In this document: piece after piece, positions 17,649 through 26,082 of the stretch
Position numbering within the stretch: the stretch's first letter is position 1
Layout: the number at the start of each line of letters is the position of its first letter
Assembly (NCBI GenBank): GCA_021324755.1
Contig: JAJPIL010000026.1
Location: 1 to 64,000 of the forward strand
Source: Pseudomonadota bacterium
GTDB taxonomy: Bacteria; Desulfobacterota; Binatia; Binatales; Binataceae
Reading direction: 5' to 3'
DNA length: 64,000 nt
Made by a program: the position numbers and the translations under genes
The notes under the pieces: model-generated
What the model was told of the DNA's origin: nothing
Database searches by the model: none
What the model saw: the letters and a program-made list of their open reading frames with translations, nothing else

Positions 17649-18161
17649 TCACTTGACGGGAGAAACCGCTTTGGAGCTTTCGCCTTGGCCGTGTTGCGCC
17701 GCGCCGGATGTCTCGACTTGTTCGAACAGCGCGCGCTCTTGCTCGCGCAGGCTTCGCCACCGGGCCCAAAGCTCGGAGGCTCTGGCGAGCTGTTGGGTCG
17801 ACATAATCTTTCGTGCTTCGAGCGCGAATCTCACGCGCGCGTCAACTAAAGCTGCCTGTGCTTCCTTTAGCTTTGTTACCTCAGGAGTGGGGTCGATCGT
17901 TTTTTCAGGGGAAAGGAGTTTCGTGATAAGTGCCCATCTGGCTTGGCGTAACTGTTCGTGTAGCAAGTCGAGGTGTGCTCGGTCGCTCATGAAAAGGGCG
18001 TGAAGTTGCCTGCGTTGCTCGGGCTCGAGCACGGACATAAGCGGCGCAAGCTCAATCGCGTGTGCACCGTGCTTTTCCAGGTGAAACGCTGACGCTGCTA
18101 GCGCGCCGAACGCTGAAGTCCCGACAAGTGCCAGAAGCGAAAGTTGCACCAAACGTTTCAT
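17649..18161 (-). CDS. periplasmic Spy/CnrX-like protein
   Basis: The 170-residue protein has a signal peptide (MKRLVQLSLLALVGTSAFGALAASA) and a mature part that is almost entirely charged alpha-helix. It shows a histidine-rich start (FHLEKHGAH) and LEPEQRRQLHALF, like the LTxxQ-type helices of Spy/CpxP or of the heavy-metal sensor family that includes CnrX. It is the third gene of an operon with an ECF sigma factor and a zinc-finger anti-sigma factor. By analogy with CnrX-CnrY-CnrH it may sense metal or envelope stress and control the anti-sigma factor. That role is inferred from context. Confidence 0.7.
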   Translation of the reverse strand: MKRLVQLSLLALVGTSAFGALAASAFHLEKHGAHAIELAPLMSVLEPEQRRQLHALFMSDRAHLDLLHEQLRQARWALITKLLSPEKTIDPTPEVTKLKEAQAALVDARVRFALEARKIMSTQQLARASELWARWRSLREQERALFEQVETSGAAQHGQGESSKAVSPVK

Positions 18162-18267
18162 TTGCGGCTTCCTCCCAGACCCAGGAAAACGTTACGACGA
18201 GAGCGCGCGCTCCATCCGGTAATCCTCGTGCCCGGCTCAGCCAAGTCTTTCGTACCACTCCGACTCA

Positions 18268-18798
18268 TCACGGTGTTTCCCCAGAAAACCAACTAGACGA
18301 ACAGGCGGGATCGAACGAATTGTCCCGGCTTGCGCAGCTGTCATCCTGCGAGAACGTATCCTCAAGGAAATTTACATAAGACAAAGCAACGGGAGTTATT
18401 GGATCGGATGCGCTGAGAGATTCAGAAGAACTGGCGAGCATTGTTTCACCAGGCATCACCCGGGCGACCGGCTGGGCCGTTGCTTGTGGAAGATGGCGTG
18501 CTAGCTTCTCTCCGCCGCGCATTTGCAAACTTTCGCCTATCCACATCCCGGCCATAAAAAGAAAAAGCGCACTCGCGCAAACCGGCGCGACAACCGCAAG
18601 TCTTGACCAAGACCTAGAACGTTCCGCCGCCTTCGGTGGCCGGCCGCGCAAGACGGCGCTGATCACCTTCATGTCCCCCGCTAATTTGCGATAGCGGCGG
18701 CTACACGGCAAGCATGCCTTGACGTGGTTTTGGACCGGCGCCGAGGCTTCGTTTAGGAGAAGCTCGATCAAGTCCTGCTCTTTTAAGCATCCGCCCAC
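18268..18798 (-). CDS. zinc-finger anti-sigma factor
   Basis: The 176-residue protein begins with a putative anti-sigma zinc-finger domain in which HVKACLPC supplies the HxxxCxxC ligands. One membrane helix follows at about residues 66-87 (VVAPVCASALFLFMAGMWI), and an extracytoplasmic tail contains two cysteines (DDSCAS, DPACSS). This topology fits an anti-sigma factor that holds its ECF sigma factor at the membrane and reads a periplasmic signal. It starts 7 bases after the sigma gene stop, so the two are co-transcribed. Confidence 0.83.
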   Translation of the reverse strand: MGGCLKEQDLIELLLNEASAPVQNHVKACLPCSRRYRKLAGDMKVISAVLRGRPPKAAERSRSWSRLAVVAPVCASALFLFMAGMWIGESLQMRGGEKLARHLPQATAQPVARVMPGETMLASSSESLSASDPITPVALSYVNFLEDTFSQDDSCASRDNSFDPACSSSWFSGETP

Positions 18799-18805
18799 GG
18801 TAAAT

Positions 18806-19333
18806 CTAAGCCAAACCCTTTCTAAGATTATCTATGGCCCGAGTGAGATGGCGTTTAACGCTTCCTGGGGTCAAGCCTAATGCCTCGCTTACTTCCTGAG
18901 TGGACCAGCCTTCTATGTAACGCAATGCAAAAACCTCTTGCTGGCGTCGAGAAAGCTTGCGCAGTCGCTGCCAGATTCTCTCGTACTGCTCGCGCCTTAT
19001 GACTTGGTGCTCGACCGCTGCGTGCTCGTCCGGATATTCGCGCTCGTCGAAGTCATCGGTCGACTTAAGCCAACGTTTCCACCAACTTGACCGCCTTCGG
19101 TCGCGGCATGTGTTGATAGCGACCGTCGTAAGCCATCGCGGCCACGACTCCGGCATGCTGTTGTTGCCCCAATAGTCCAGCGCTTTAACGAAAACCTCCT
19201 GAGCTACATCTTCGGCCTCCTCGGGATTAGAGAGAAGAATGCGACATAACCGCAAGATGCGGCCATGATGCTCCTGGTAAAGCTTTTGATAATCGGGGCC
19301 GAAGCTGGGCGGCTTGCTCAAACTTGTCCTCAC
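18806..19333 (-). CDS. ECF RNA polymerase sigma factor
   Basis: A 175-residue extracytoplasmic-function sigma-70 factor. Region 2 shows EEAEDVAQEVFVKAL followed by WLTTVAINTCRDRRR, and region 4 shows LSRRQQEVFALRYIEGWSTQEVSEALGLTPGSVKRHLTRA, a clear helix-turn-helix. It is the first gene of a three-gene operon with its anti-sigma factor and a Spy/CnrX-like protein, and is likely autoregulated. A TATACT sequence lies about 15 bases upstream of the start codon on its strand, but the -35 element is unclear. Confidence 0.92.
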   Translation of the reverse strand: MRTSLSKPPSFGPDYQKLYQEHHGRILRLCRILLSNPEEAEDVAQEVFVKALDYWGNNSMPESWPRWLTTVAINTCRDRRRSSWWKRWLKSTDDFDEREYPDEHAAVEHQVIRREQYERIWQRLRKLSRRQQEVFALRYIEGWSTQEVSEALGLTPGSVKRHLTRAIDNLRKGLA

Positions 19334-19565
19334 TACCTCGGTAGACGATAGTATAGTCGGCTAGGATGACTCTGGTTTACCCAAACGGCTCGATTCTTTG
19401 GTCTACTGCACGTTTGCACCAGCGGCTTAGGGAAAGAATTCGACGTTTTTAGTCGGAGCTCAAGGCCAACGCGCATAAAATTTTCATCGAAGGCGAAGAA
19501 GCGCAACTGGTGGGCTTGGTTGCAAGATGATAATTTAAGACTAGCTAAAACGACGGGGTTGAACG

Positions 19566-20405
19566 ATGAAATACGGAGTTGCCATTTTCCCCACACATTA
19601 TACGATTCGTCCGGCTGAAGTCGCTAAGGCTGCTGAAGAGCGCGGCTTTGAATCGCTTTTCTTCCCGGAGCACACCCATATACCCACCTCGCGGCGCTCC
19701 CCCTATCCGGGAGGTGGCGAACTACCCAAGGAGTACATCCATACTTTCGACCCCTTCGTGGCTTTTGCTACGGCGGCGATGGCCACGAAGAAAATTAAAC
19801 TTGCCACTGGAATATGTCTTTTAGTCGAGCGCGATCCTATCGTTACAGCCAAGGCGGTTGCCAGTCTTGACGTGCTTTCTGAAGGGCGGGTGATTTTCGG
19901 AATCGGCGGCGGATGGAACGCCGAAGAAATGGAAAATCACGGTACTCCCTTTAAGGCGCGTTGGAAAATCTTGCGCGAACGAGTGGAGGCGATGAAGGAG
20001 ATCTGGACCAAGGACGAAGCTCAGTACCATGGCGAGTTCGTCCGGTTCGATCCGATTTGGTCATATCCTAAACCCCTTCAAAAACCCCATCCCCCGATTA
20101 TCCTCGGCAACAACGGACCCGGCGCAGTCAAACGCGTTGTTCGTTACTGCGACGGCTGGCTGCCTCACGCCGCTCGGGTTGGAAATCTCGCGCAACGTAT
20201 GGAAGACCTAAAGCGCGAGGCCGAGAAAGCAGGTCGCGATCCGCGCTCGATTTCGGTCAGTGTATTCGCAGCACCTCCGGACAAGGCGAAAGTAGAAGAA
20301 TACGCCAAACTCGGCGCTGAAAGAGTTGTGTTCTACCTGCCCTCGGAGAACCGTGACGTCGTGCTGCAAACGCTCGATAAGTACGCGAAGCTTATCGAAG
20401 CTTGA
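19566..20405 (+). CDS. LLM class F420-dependent oxidoreductase
   Basis: A second luciferase-like TIM-barrel oxidoreductase (279 residues), of the branch with the N-terminal KYGVAIFPTHYTIRP and FPEHTHIP. LATGICLLVERDPIVTAKAVASLD, GIGGGWNAEEMENHG and KPLQKPHPPIILGNNG are hallmark segments of the F420-dependent group. It is shorter than the 8.3 kb copy and is clearly a different subfamily. It is encoded alone. The reaction is not known. Confidence 0.88.
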   Translation: MKYGVAIFPTHYTIRPAEVAKAAEERGFESLFFPEHTHIPTSRRSPYPGGGELPKEYIHTFDPFVAFATAAMATKKIKLATGICLLVERDPIVTAKAVASLDVLSEGRVIFGIGGGWNAEEMENHGTPFKARWKILRERVEAMKEIWTKDEAQYHGEFVRFDPIWSYPKPLQKPHPPIILGNNGPGAVKRVVRYCDGWLPHAARVGNLAQRMEDLKREAEKAGRDPRSISVSVFAAPPDKAKVEEYAKLGAERVVFYLPSENRDVVLQTLDKYAKLIEA

Positions 20406-20757
20406 GCAGGCGCGAATACCTGGAGCAATTAGGCGCAGGCTAGTGCAACTGTTCGTCGCGGCGCTCGGCACGCAAAGCTTTGCCAGCTACCTTGGCTGTC
20501 GAGCTTCTTCTAGAGAGTCTAACGAGTGCGCGGCGGTCTCGACCGAGCGCTGGCGGTTTGAAAGTCTTTGGCGCGGGATGATGAGCCTGTAATCTTCGAC
20601 CTATGGTAGGCGTCAAGCTAGCTTGGGTGTGGGCTACTTTTGTTCCTGCAGTGCCGCGTTAAGAAGCTCCTTAGGCATTAGTCGAGCCGGTTGAGATTGC
20701 GGGCGGATAGCCTGCCAGCTGAAGGCAGATCCCAGAGAGCGTCTAAGCCGTGGTCTT
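20406..20757. other. intergenic region
   Basis: Nothing recognisable lies between the oxidoreductase and the aminotransferase gene. A short in-frame ORF overlaps but is unconvincing. Confidence 0.4.
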
Positions 20758-21918
20758 TTGACCTCCGGTTCGAAAGGCCCCGTTAGGTACTCGAGCGGCA
20801 TCGTGAGCAGTAACGTCGAAGGTTACTTCAATTATGCCGGACTTTCTCCGATGTCTCCGTCGGTGCGCGCGGCAGTCTTCCAAGCGCTGGAAGAATTCGG
20901 CGGACTTTTGTTCAGTGAGCCTGGTCTTTGCGTTTACTCACGCTGGCTCGAACAGTGTCGCGCAGCAGTGTCGAGGCTTCTGGGGGTCGACAAGTTTTTC
21001 CCGCAGGGCGTGGCGATTATTCCCAATGCGTCTTTTGGGCTGGGTATCGTACTTAATGCGCTAGGTCTTAGGCCCGGAGCATTGGTCATTACCTCAACCC
21101 ACGAGCATTTCGCCTTGTCATCCCCGTTGCGCTTGCTCTCGCAGAAAGGTGTTGAGGTGGTCGCACTGGATCAACCCACGCCGCAGGCTTTTCTAGATTC
21201 AATTAGACGGGAACTGGAGCGCCCAAGCGTATCGCTTATCGCCGTATCGCACGTCTCCTATAAGGATGGTCGAATTTTTCCAATCGAGGACATCTGTCGC
21301 CTTGCGGCGCAGTTTGAAGTGCCTGTTTTGGTCGACGGAACGCAGGCTGTGGGGCAAGTTCAGCCGATATTGACCAGATTTACGCCTCTAGCTTACGTCT
21401 TTTCGGCTCACAAATGGTTGTTCGGTCCGATGGGCACGGGCGCGATGTGGGTCAGCCGAGAGTTTGTTGAAAGCTTTGCTGGTGCGTGGGCCTCTCCGAC
21501 CCCAGAGGACGTCATCGACGCACGGCGGTTTGAAGGAGGAACCGTTAATGTCGCGCTTGTATGCGGCCTTTGCAAGGCTGCTGAAGACGCTACGAACAAG
21601 CTCGAGGAAAGAATTGCGTCGCTGAGGGCGCTTAGACGACGCATTTCCGAAGTGATTAGCGAGTCGTTGCCGATGCTCAAGCCTTTGGGATGGGCCGGCC
21701 CTCACGCTCCAGGGATTTTGTCCTACGAACTGCCAGCGGAAATTTCCGCGGCGGAGTTAGTCATGCGTCTGGGGGCAAAACACGGAGTGTGGGTTAAAGC
21801 GTTCAAGCCGCCGGAGACGCCTAACGCGATCCGAATCTCCTATGCGCCGACAACCTCAGACGCTTCGTTGGAGAGACTCATCGCTGCGCTTAAAGCCGAG
21901 CTTGATAGCTGGCAATGA
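20758..21918 (+). CDS. class V aminotransferase (cysteine desulfurase-like fold)
   Basis: PLP-dependent enzyme of fold type I. The PLP-binding lysine is in YVFSAHKWLFGP, the aspartate contact in LVDGTQAVGQV, and TSTHEHFALSSPL and VSHVSYKDGRIFPI are family-typical. The 386-residue length suits class V aminotransferases such as isopenicillin-N-epimerase-like and SufS-like proteins, but the catalytic cysteine loop of desulfurases is not apparent. The start is uncertain: the track uses TTG at 20758, while a GTG at 20803 would place the start just before NYAGLSPMS. Substrate unknown. Confidence 0.82.
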   Translation: MTSGSKGPVRYSSGIVSSNVEGYFNYAGLSPMSPSVRAAVFQALEEFGGLLFSEPGLCVYSRWLEQCRAAVSRLLGVDKFFPQGVAIIPNASFGLGIVLNALGLRPGALVITSTHEHFALSSPLRLLSQKGVEVVALDQPTPQAFLDSIRRELERPSVSLIAVSHVSYKDGRIFPIEDICRLAAQFEVPVLVDGTQAVGQVQPILTRFTPLAYVFSAHKWLFGPMGTGAMWVSREFVESFAGAWASPTPEDVIDARRFEGGTVNVALVCGLCKAAEDATNKLEERIASLRALRRRISEVISESLPMLKPLGWAGPHAPGILSYELPAEISAAELVMRLGAKHGVWVKAFKPPETPNAIRISYAPTTSDASLERLIAALKAELDSWQ

Positions 21919-21987
21919 ACTAGGCTTTAAGTGCGATCCTTAAGAAGGCTTATTTCGAACTTTGGCGAGCGAGGAGTGCGATTAGAG

Positions 21988-22881
21988 ATGTACGGTTTTA
22001 TCGGTCTGGGTAGCATGGGATTGCCGATCGCGATGAACTTGCTCAAAACGGGTCATCGGCCGCTTCGTGTATACAATCGCACGGCGCAGAAGGCCGCCCC
22101 GTTGTTGGAAGGCGGGGCCGAGAAGGCTTCCACACCTAGAGACGCGGTCGTTCCCGGAGGGATCGTTTTCACGATGCTTTCCGACGACCGAGCGGTAGAG
22201 GAAGTGGTTCTGGGCGATGATGGCATCGCCGGTCGCCTGGGGCAAGACGGGATTCATGTATCGATGAGCACGATCTCGCCTGAGACGGCAAGGCGCCTGT
22301 CGGAAAAGCATCGCGAGTATGGTAGTGCCTTCGTAAGCGCTCCAGTCTTTGGTCGACCGGAAGCTGCGGCCGCCGCCAAACTCTGGATCTGTCTTTCCGG
22401 TCCCAGGGCTGCGAAAACGCGTGTCGAACCGATTCTGCGGCATCTCGGGCAAGCGGTCTACGACTTTGGCGACGATCCGGGGGCCGCTTGCGTGGTGAAG
22501 CTTAGTGGCAATTTTCTTATCAGTGCCGCGATGGAAGCGATGGCGGAAGCGCTGGTGTTCGCTGAGAAAAATAACGTCGACCGAGTCAGTCTCATCGACA
22601 TGTTGTCGGAAACGATTTTCGCCTGCCCAATTTACCGGAACTATGGCAAAGCGATTGCCGAACGTCGCTTCGAGCCCGTCGGCTTCAGGCTTGCGCTGGG
22701 CTTTAAAGATGTTGACCTTGTGCTGAAAACCGCGATCGCCTCTCGCACCCCTATGCCAACGGTTAGCGTCGTGCACAATCGGTTAATGAGCGCGATGGCC
22801 AAGGGCCGCGGTGAAATGGACTGGATGGCGCTTGCGCTGGGGGTGGCTGAGGACGCTGGAATTGAAAACGATAAACGATAA
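21988..22881 (+). CDS. NAD(P)-dependent beta-hydroxyacid dehydrogenase
   Basis: The protein (297 residues from the ATG at 21988) belongs to the 3-hydroxyisobutyrate dehydrogenase / tartronate semialdehyde reductase family. It has the Rossmann motif GFIGLGSMGLPIAMNL, the family pattern VSAPVFGRPEAAAAA and the catalytic-lysine region VVKLSGNFLISAAMEAMAEAL, and ends with GFKDVDLVLKTA and MDWMALA. The ORF track starts 19 residues earlier; a GTG at 21976 is another option. It may be co-transcribed with the aminotransferase (about 70 bases apart), which suggests metabolism of an amino or hydroxy acid. Confidence 0.88.
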   Translation: MYGFIGLGSMGLPIAMNLLKTGHRPLRVYNRTAQKAAPLLEGGAEKASTPRDAVVPGGIVFTMLSDDRAVEEVVLGDDGIAGRLGQDGIHVSMSTISPETARRLSEKHREYGSAFVSAPVFGRPEAAAAAKLWICLSGPRAAKTRVEPILRHLGQAVYDFGDDPGAACVVKLSGNFLISAAMEAMAEALVFAEKNNVDRVSLIDMLSETIFACPIYRNYGKAIAERRFEPVGFRLALGFKDVDLVLKTAIASRTPMPTVSVVHNRLMSAMAKGRGEMDWMALALGVAEDAGIENDKR

Positions 22882-23265
22882 CCGAGGTAGGAACTAGGAC
22901 GGATATTAGCGGCATATTAGATGGCTTGAGTTGTGGAAGATGGCGGAGACGAGCAAGGCTTTTGCTTAAGCGAAAAGTCTGCTTGCGAAAAAGTGGAGCA
23001 CAGCCACCCTAGCAATAGCAGGCCAGCTTTGCTGTCAACTCCAGGGGTTTTGCGCGTCGCTAAGCTGGACGGCTAATAACACGGTTATTAGCCGAACGTC
23101 GGCCATCCTACGGTTGCCGATACGAGGCGAGCCATTATAGCCTTAAGCCTAGACACACTACCCGAGCTTTCGATGGCTTCGCTTTTTGAAACTTACAGAC
23201 TTTCGTGGACCGAATTGCTGGTTCCGGAGATAGTGGCGAGTGACGCTAGCAAATTGAGGTGACGA
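22882..23265. other. intergenic region rich in inverted repeats
   Basis: This leader precedes the UGA-containing peroxiredoxin. It contains a near-palindrome (CTTTTGCTTAAGCGAAAAG) at 22959-22977 and the perfect inverted repeat listed below. No protein gene is evident; the minus-strand ORF here runs into the peroxiredoxin gene and is a shadow. Confidence 0.5.
23070..23103 (+). promoter_or_regulatory. overlapping alternative hairpins upstream of selenoperoxiredoxin
   Basis: CGGCTAATAAC and GTTATTAGCCG pair perfectly over 11 bases around an ACG loop. The last GCCG is shared with a second hairpin, GCCGA-ACG-TCGGC (23091-23103), so the two cannot form together. There is no T-run, so a classical terminator is unlikely. 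It may be an operator palindrome or a leader RNA switch for the downstream gene, 160-200 bases away. Confidence 0.4.
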
Positions 23266-23712
23266 ATGCTTGAAGTGGGACAAGAGGCTCCCGATTTCGC
23301 GCTCAAAACACATCGGGGCGATACTTTGAGGCTTTCGAGCCTTCGCGGACAAAAGGTGCTACTGTGGTTCTATGTAAAAGCCGATACGCCGGGATGAACG
23401 TTGGAGGCTCGCGGGTTCCGCGACCAAATGGAGTACTTTAGGCAGCTCGGTATCGCGGTTGTCGGAATAAGTTTCGACTCTCAGGAGGAGAATGCTGCGT
23501 TTGCCGACAAATACGCCCTCCCTTTCCCCCTGCTGTGCGATACGGAGCGCACTGTTGGCCTGGCCTACGGGGCATGTGATGACTTGAAGGCGCGCTATCC
23601 CAGACGCATTAGCTATTTGATAGATGAGCAGGGACGGATCGAGCGCGTATATGCTCAAGTGGATCCCCGGGATCACCCTGCGCAGGTTCTCGCCGATTTG
23701 TGGAAGGAATGA
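23266..23712 (+). CDS. selenocysteine-containing peroxiredoxin (BCP type), in-frame UGA at codon 44
   Basis: A thiol peroxidase of the AhpC/TSA (BCP/PrxQ-like) family that reduces peroxides in the cytoplasm. The ATG at 23266 has an AGGTGA ribosome-binding site. The frame reads MLEVGQEAPDFAL, then LWFYVKADTPG, then TGA at 23395-23397, then TLEARGFRD, and continues without further stops to TGA at 23712 (148 residues). In cysteine homologues the motif is TPGCT, so the UGA replaces exactly the peroxidatic cysteine. A SECIS-like hairpin follows at once. Two ordinary cysteines remain (about residues 91 and 104), either of which might serve as resolving residue. A nonsense mutation is the alternative but would have to hit this one codon by chance. 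The ORF track shows only 23401 onward. Confidence 0.88.
23395..23427 (+). promoter_or_regulatory. bacterial SECIS-like element (UGA plus hairpin)
   Basis: Three bases after the UGA begins TTGG, which can pair with CCAA across a bulge (AGGC). The upper stem is TCGCGG / CCGCGA with loop GTT. Exactly 17 bases separate the UGA from the loop, within the 16-37 range described for bacterial SECIS elements and equal to E. coli fdhF, and the loop starts with G followed by U. It would bind SelB to deliver Sec-tRNA. Inference from base pairing by eye. Confidence 0.72.
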
Positions 23713-23809
23713 GAGTATAGTATGCGCAGCTTGTGGCGCAGCTCGCGTCTCGGCTTTGGGGCGGGCTCTCAAGGCGGCAGAGTCGCGCGTATGAGGCTTT
23801 GAAGGAAAA

Positions 23810-24595
23810 GTGGCGTCAATTGCACTAACCATCGCGGGATCTGATTCGTCGGGTGGCGCCGGAATTCAGGCCGACCTGAAAACGTTCTGTGCGATAGGGG
23901 TTTACGGAGCAAGCGTGCTCACGGCAATAACCGCTCAGAATACCCGCGGCGTGAGCGCAATCGTGGAGCTAGAGCCGAGCTTTGTTGTAGCTCAGTATAA
24001 TGCGGTAGTCGAAGACCTCGCCGTTCAAGCTGCGAAAACGGGTATGCTCGCTAATGGCGACATAATCCGGGCGCTCGCAGGTTGTATACAAGCGCGGCCG
24101 ATTCCGTACCTTGTGGTTGACCCGGTGATGGTTGCTACGAGCGGGGACGTGCTGCTTAAGCCCTCAGCTGTCGAGCTGATGAGGTCGGCTCTTTTGCCGC
24201 TTGCAACTGTTGTGACCCCTAACATGCGCGAGGCAGAGGTTCTGACAGGAATGGTGGTTCGGACGGTAGATCAGATGCGCGACGCCGCCATGGCTTTGGT
24301 GCGCATGGGCGCACGTGCCGCGCTGGTTAAAGGGGGGCATCTCGAGGGTGGCGAGGCACTCGACGTTTTCTTCGACGGAACGGAAATACGAGAACTTCGT
24401 TCGCCTCGCCGCGAGTGTAGTCCTATCCACGGGGCCGGATGTACGCTTTCAGCCGCGATCGCCGCATACCTCGCCAAGGGACAGCCGTTGTTCGAGGCGA
24501 TCACGAGCGCCAAGCAGTTTGTGACGCGCGCGATCCAAACCGCTTCTCCCGTGGGTCACGGCGCGATGCCGCTGAACCATTTGTTTGCTTTCTAG
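23810..24595 (+). CDS. thiD: bifunctional hydroxymethylpyrimidine kinase/phosphomethylpyrimidine kinase
   Basis: ThiD phosphorylates HMP and then HMP-phosphate to the pyrophosphate used in thiamine synthesis. The 261-residue protein has the start IALTIAGSDSSGGAGIQADLKTF, the middle VVDPVMVATSGDVLL and VTPNMREAEVLTG, and the C-terminal anion-hole motif HGAGCTLSAAIAAYLAKG with the catalytic cysteine. Start is a GTG after GAAGGAAAA. No TPP riboswitch or other thi gene was seen nearby; it stands about 100 bases after the peroxiredoxin gene. Confidence 0.93.
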   Translation: MASIALTIAGSDSSGGAGIQADLKTFCAIGVYGASVLTAITAQNTRGVSAIVELEPSFVVAQYNAVVEDLAVQAAKTGMLANGDIIRALAGCIQARPIPYLVVDPVMVATSGDVLLKPSAVELMRSALLPLATVVTPNMREAEVLTGMVVRTVDQMRDAAMALVRMGARAALVKGGHLEGGEALDVFFDGTEIRELRSPRRECSPIHGAGCTLSAAIAAYLAKGQPLFEAITSAKQFVTRAIQTASPVGHGAMPLNHLFAF

Positions 24596-24949
24596 GGCGT
24601 CGGTTGCGCTCAAACCGCCTGCGCGCGGGATTATCCCTCATGCCTTTTCAGGCCTTTTCTCCCGACAATCAACGATCCACCAACGCTCTTTAAGACGACC
24701 GAGCCGCAGACAAGTTCCGCTTCGCGGCGCCGTAAAGGTCGCATAATTGGCTATTTAGACGAGTTTGAAAGCTGTCGGACTAACCGATAATTCTTACGCA
24801 CGAAATCAAAGGCTTGCGCCTGGTAACCGTAAGCTCCTCTTGTCGGGTAGAAATGACCTGTTTGCGTTGTTATGGGGACCTCTAACTCGGTATGCTAAGA
24901 TAGTAAGCAGATTAGGTCTTTACTTACATCACGCCGTTGGGAGCGATTT
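24596..24949. other. intergenic region upstream of sufT
   Basis: No gene recognised. A plausible promoter for sufT is TTGTTA, 18 bases, TATGCT at about 24867-24896, judged by eye only. Confidence 0.35.
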
Positions 24950-25486
24950 ATGGAGCGCGTTGAACTGACTCGCGACTGTGAGGCGACGCAAATTCCCGCT
25001 GGCCATCCGGTTGTTCTTCCGAAGGGGATCGAGGTTTTCGTAATACAGGCTCTCGGTGGGTCTTTTACGATCGAGGTGCCAGCCTATGGGGGCCTGTTTC
25101 GAATAGCCGGCAAGGATGCGGACGCACTGGGTAAGGAGCCGCCAGCCGAAGTTGCCGCGGTAGCCGAAGGCGCAGACCTGCAGGAGATGGTGTGGCAGAC
25201 ACTGAAGACCTGCTACGATCCAGAAATCCCGGTTAATATCGTGGACCTAGGGCTGATTTATGACATGCAGATCACACCCCAACCAGACGGAACCAACAAA
25301 GTCAACGTCAAGATGACACTTACGGCTCAGGGGTGTGGAATGGGGTTTGCGATTGCTTCCGAGGCTAGGCAAAAGCTACTCGAACTGCCTGGCGTTAGCG
25401 ACGCGGAAGTCGAACTCGTGTGGGATCCTCCGTGGAATCCCCAGATGATATCGCCCGAGGGACGCCAGCGGCTCGGTCTTGACTAA
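24950..25486 (+). CDS. sufT: putative Fe-S cluster assembly protein SufT
   Basis: SufT is an auxiliary factor for maturation of iron-sulfur proteins. The 178-residue protein fits the long SufT form: an N-terminal beta-rich region (PAGHPVVLPKG...GGSFTIEVP...LFRIAGKDADALG) and a C-terminal MIP18/DUF59 domain (LKTCYDPEIPVNIVDLGLIYD) with the conserved cysteine in LTAQGCGMG, then WDPPWNPQMIS. It starts at ATG after GGGAG. Other suf genes are not in the window. It would act in the cytoplasm and could serve enzymes such as LipA encoded here. Confidence 0.92.
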   Translation: MERVELTRDCEATQIPAGHPVVLPKGIEVFVIQALGGSFTIEVPAYGGLFRIAGKDADALGKEPPAEVAAVAEGADLQEMVWQTLKTCYDPEIPVNIVDLGLIYDMQITPQPDGTNKVNVKMTLTAQGCGMGFAIASEARQKLLELPGVSDAEVELVWDPPWNPQMISPEGRQRLGLD

Positions 25487-26082
25487 GCCCTGTGTGCGTT
25501 AATCTCTACTTCGTGAGTTCTGGCCTTTGGTCTTGTGCGAGTTGGCAGTCGACAATAGCAAGGATTGTTTTTAACTCAGGAGACGTTACCCAGAACCTTC
25601 GTGTTGAAAATGGTTTCGCGCGAGTCACAGAAATCCTCTTCTCGCGTCGCTGTTGAGTCTCGCTCTGTCTCGGGCTGCCGTCGTCGCAACAGAGACTGGC
25701 TTTGATCGGTTTGGTCAGTCAAGGCCCAAAACTTCTTGCGCAAGCCCACTAGGATGCTCAAAACGCGGCAGCGCTACCCTTAAACAACCTTTGCGATCGG
25801 CGAGGAAGCTCGTCTCGACAGCTAGATGCAAACGTCAGTCTTAAGCGGGTCGCGGCTTGTCAAAGCAGAACTAGCCCTGTGAAATAGTCTGTGCGGCGGT
25901 CTCTTAGCATCGCGGTTCGCAATCATCCGGCGAGCGAAGCGGGGCTGAGATATAAATCGGGCACGTGTTGGGCTTCGAGGCACAGACACATGCTTTCTCC
26001 CTTCCTGAGGTGAGGCAGCAAACCGTGCAGACCCGTTGCGTGCTTTAACTGGTATTCGGGTAGCTAAAAGTTTTCGGCCAAA
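25487..26082. other. 600-base gap without recognised gene
   Basis: Two overlapping short ORFs on opposite strands show no family features. No tRNA cloverleaf was found. It lies between the convergent sufT and macro-domain genes, where no promoter is needed, so its length is unexplained. Confidence 0.35.

Noticed and set aside
21982-22776. 264-codon minus-strand ORF
   Set aside because: Antisense shadow of the beta-hydroxyacid dehydrogenase gene.
23401-23712. ORF-track start of the peroxiredoxin at TTG 23401
   Set aside because: It has no ribosome-binding site and would lack the N-terminal half of the thioredoxin fold and the active-site residue. The ATG at 23266 read through UGA gives a full-length protein.
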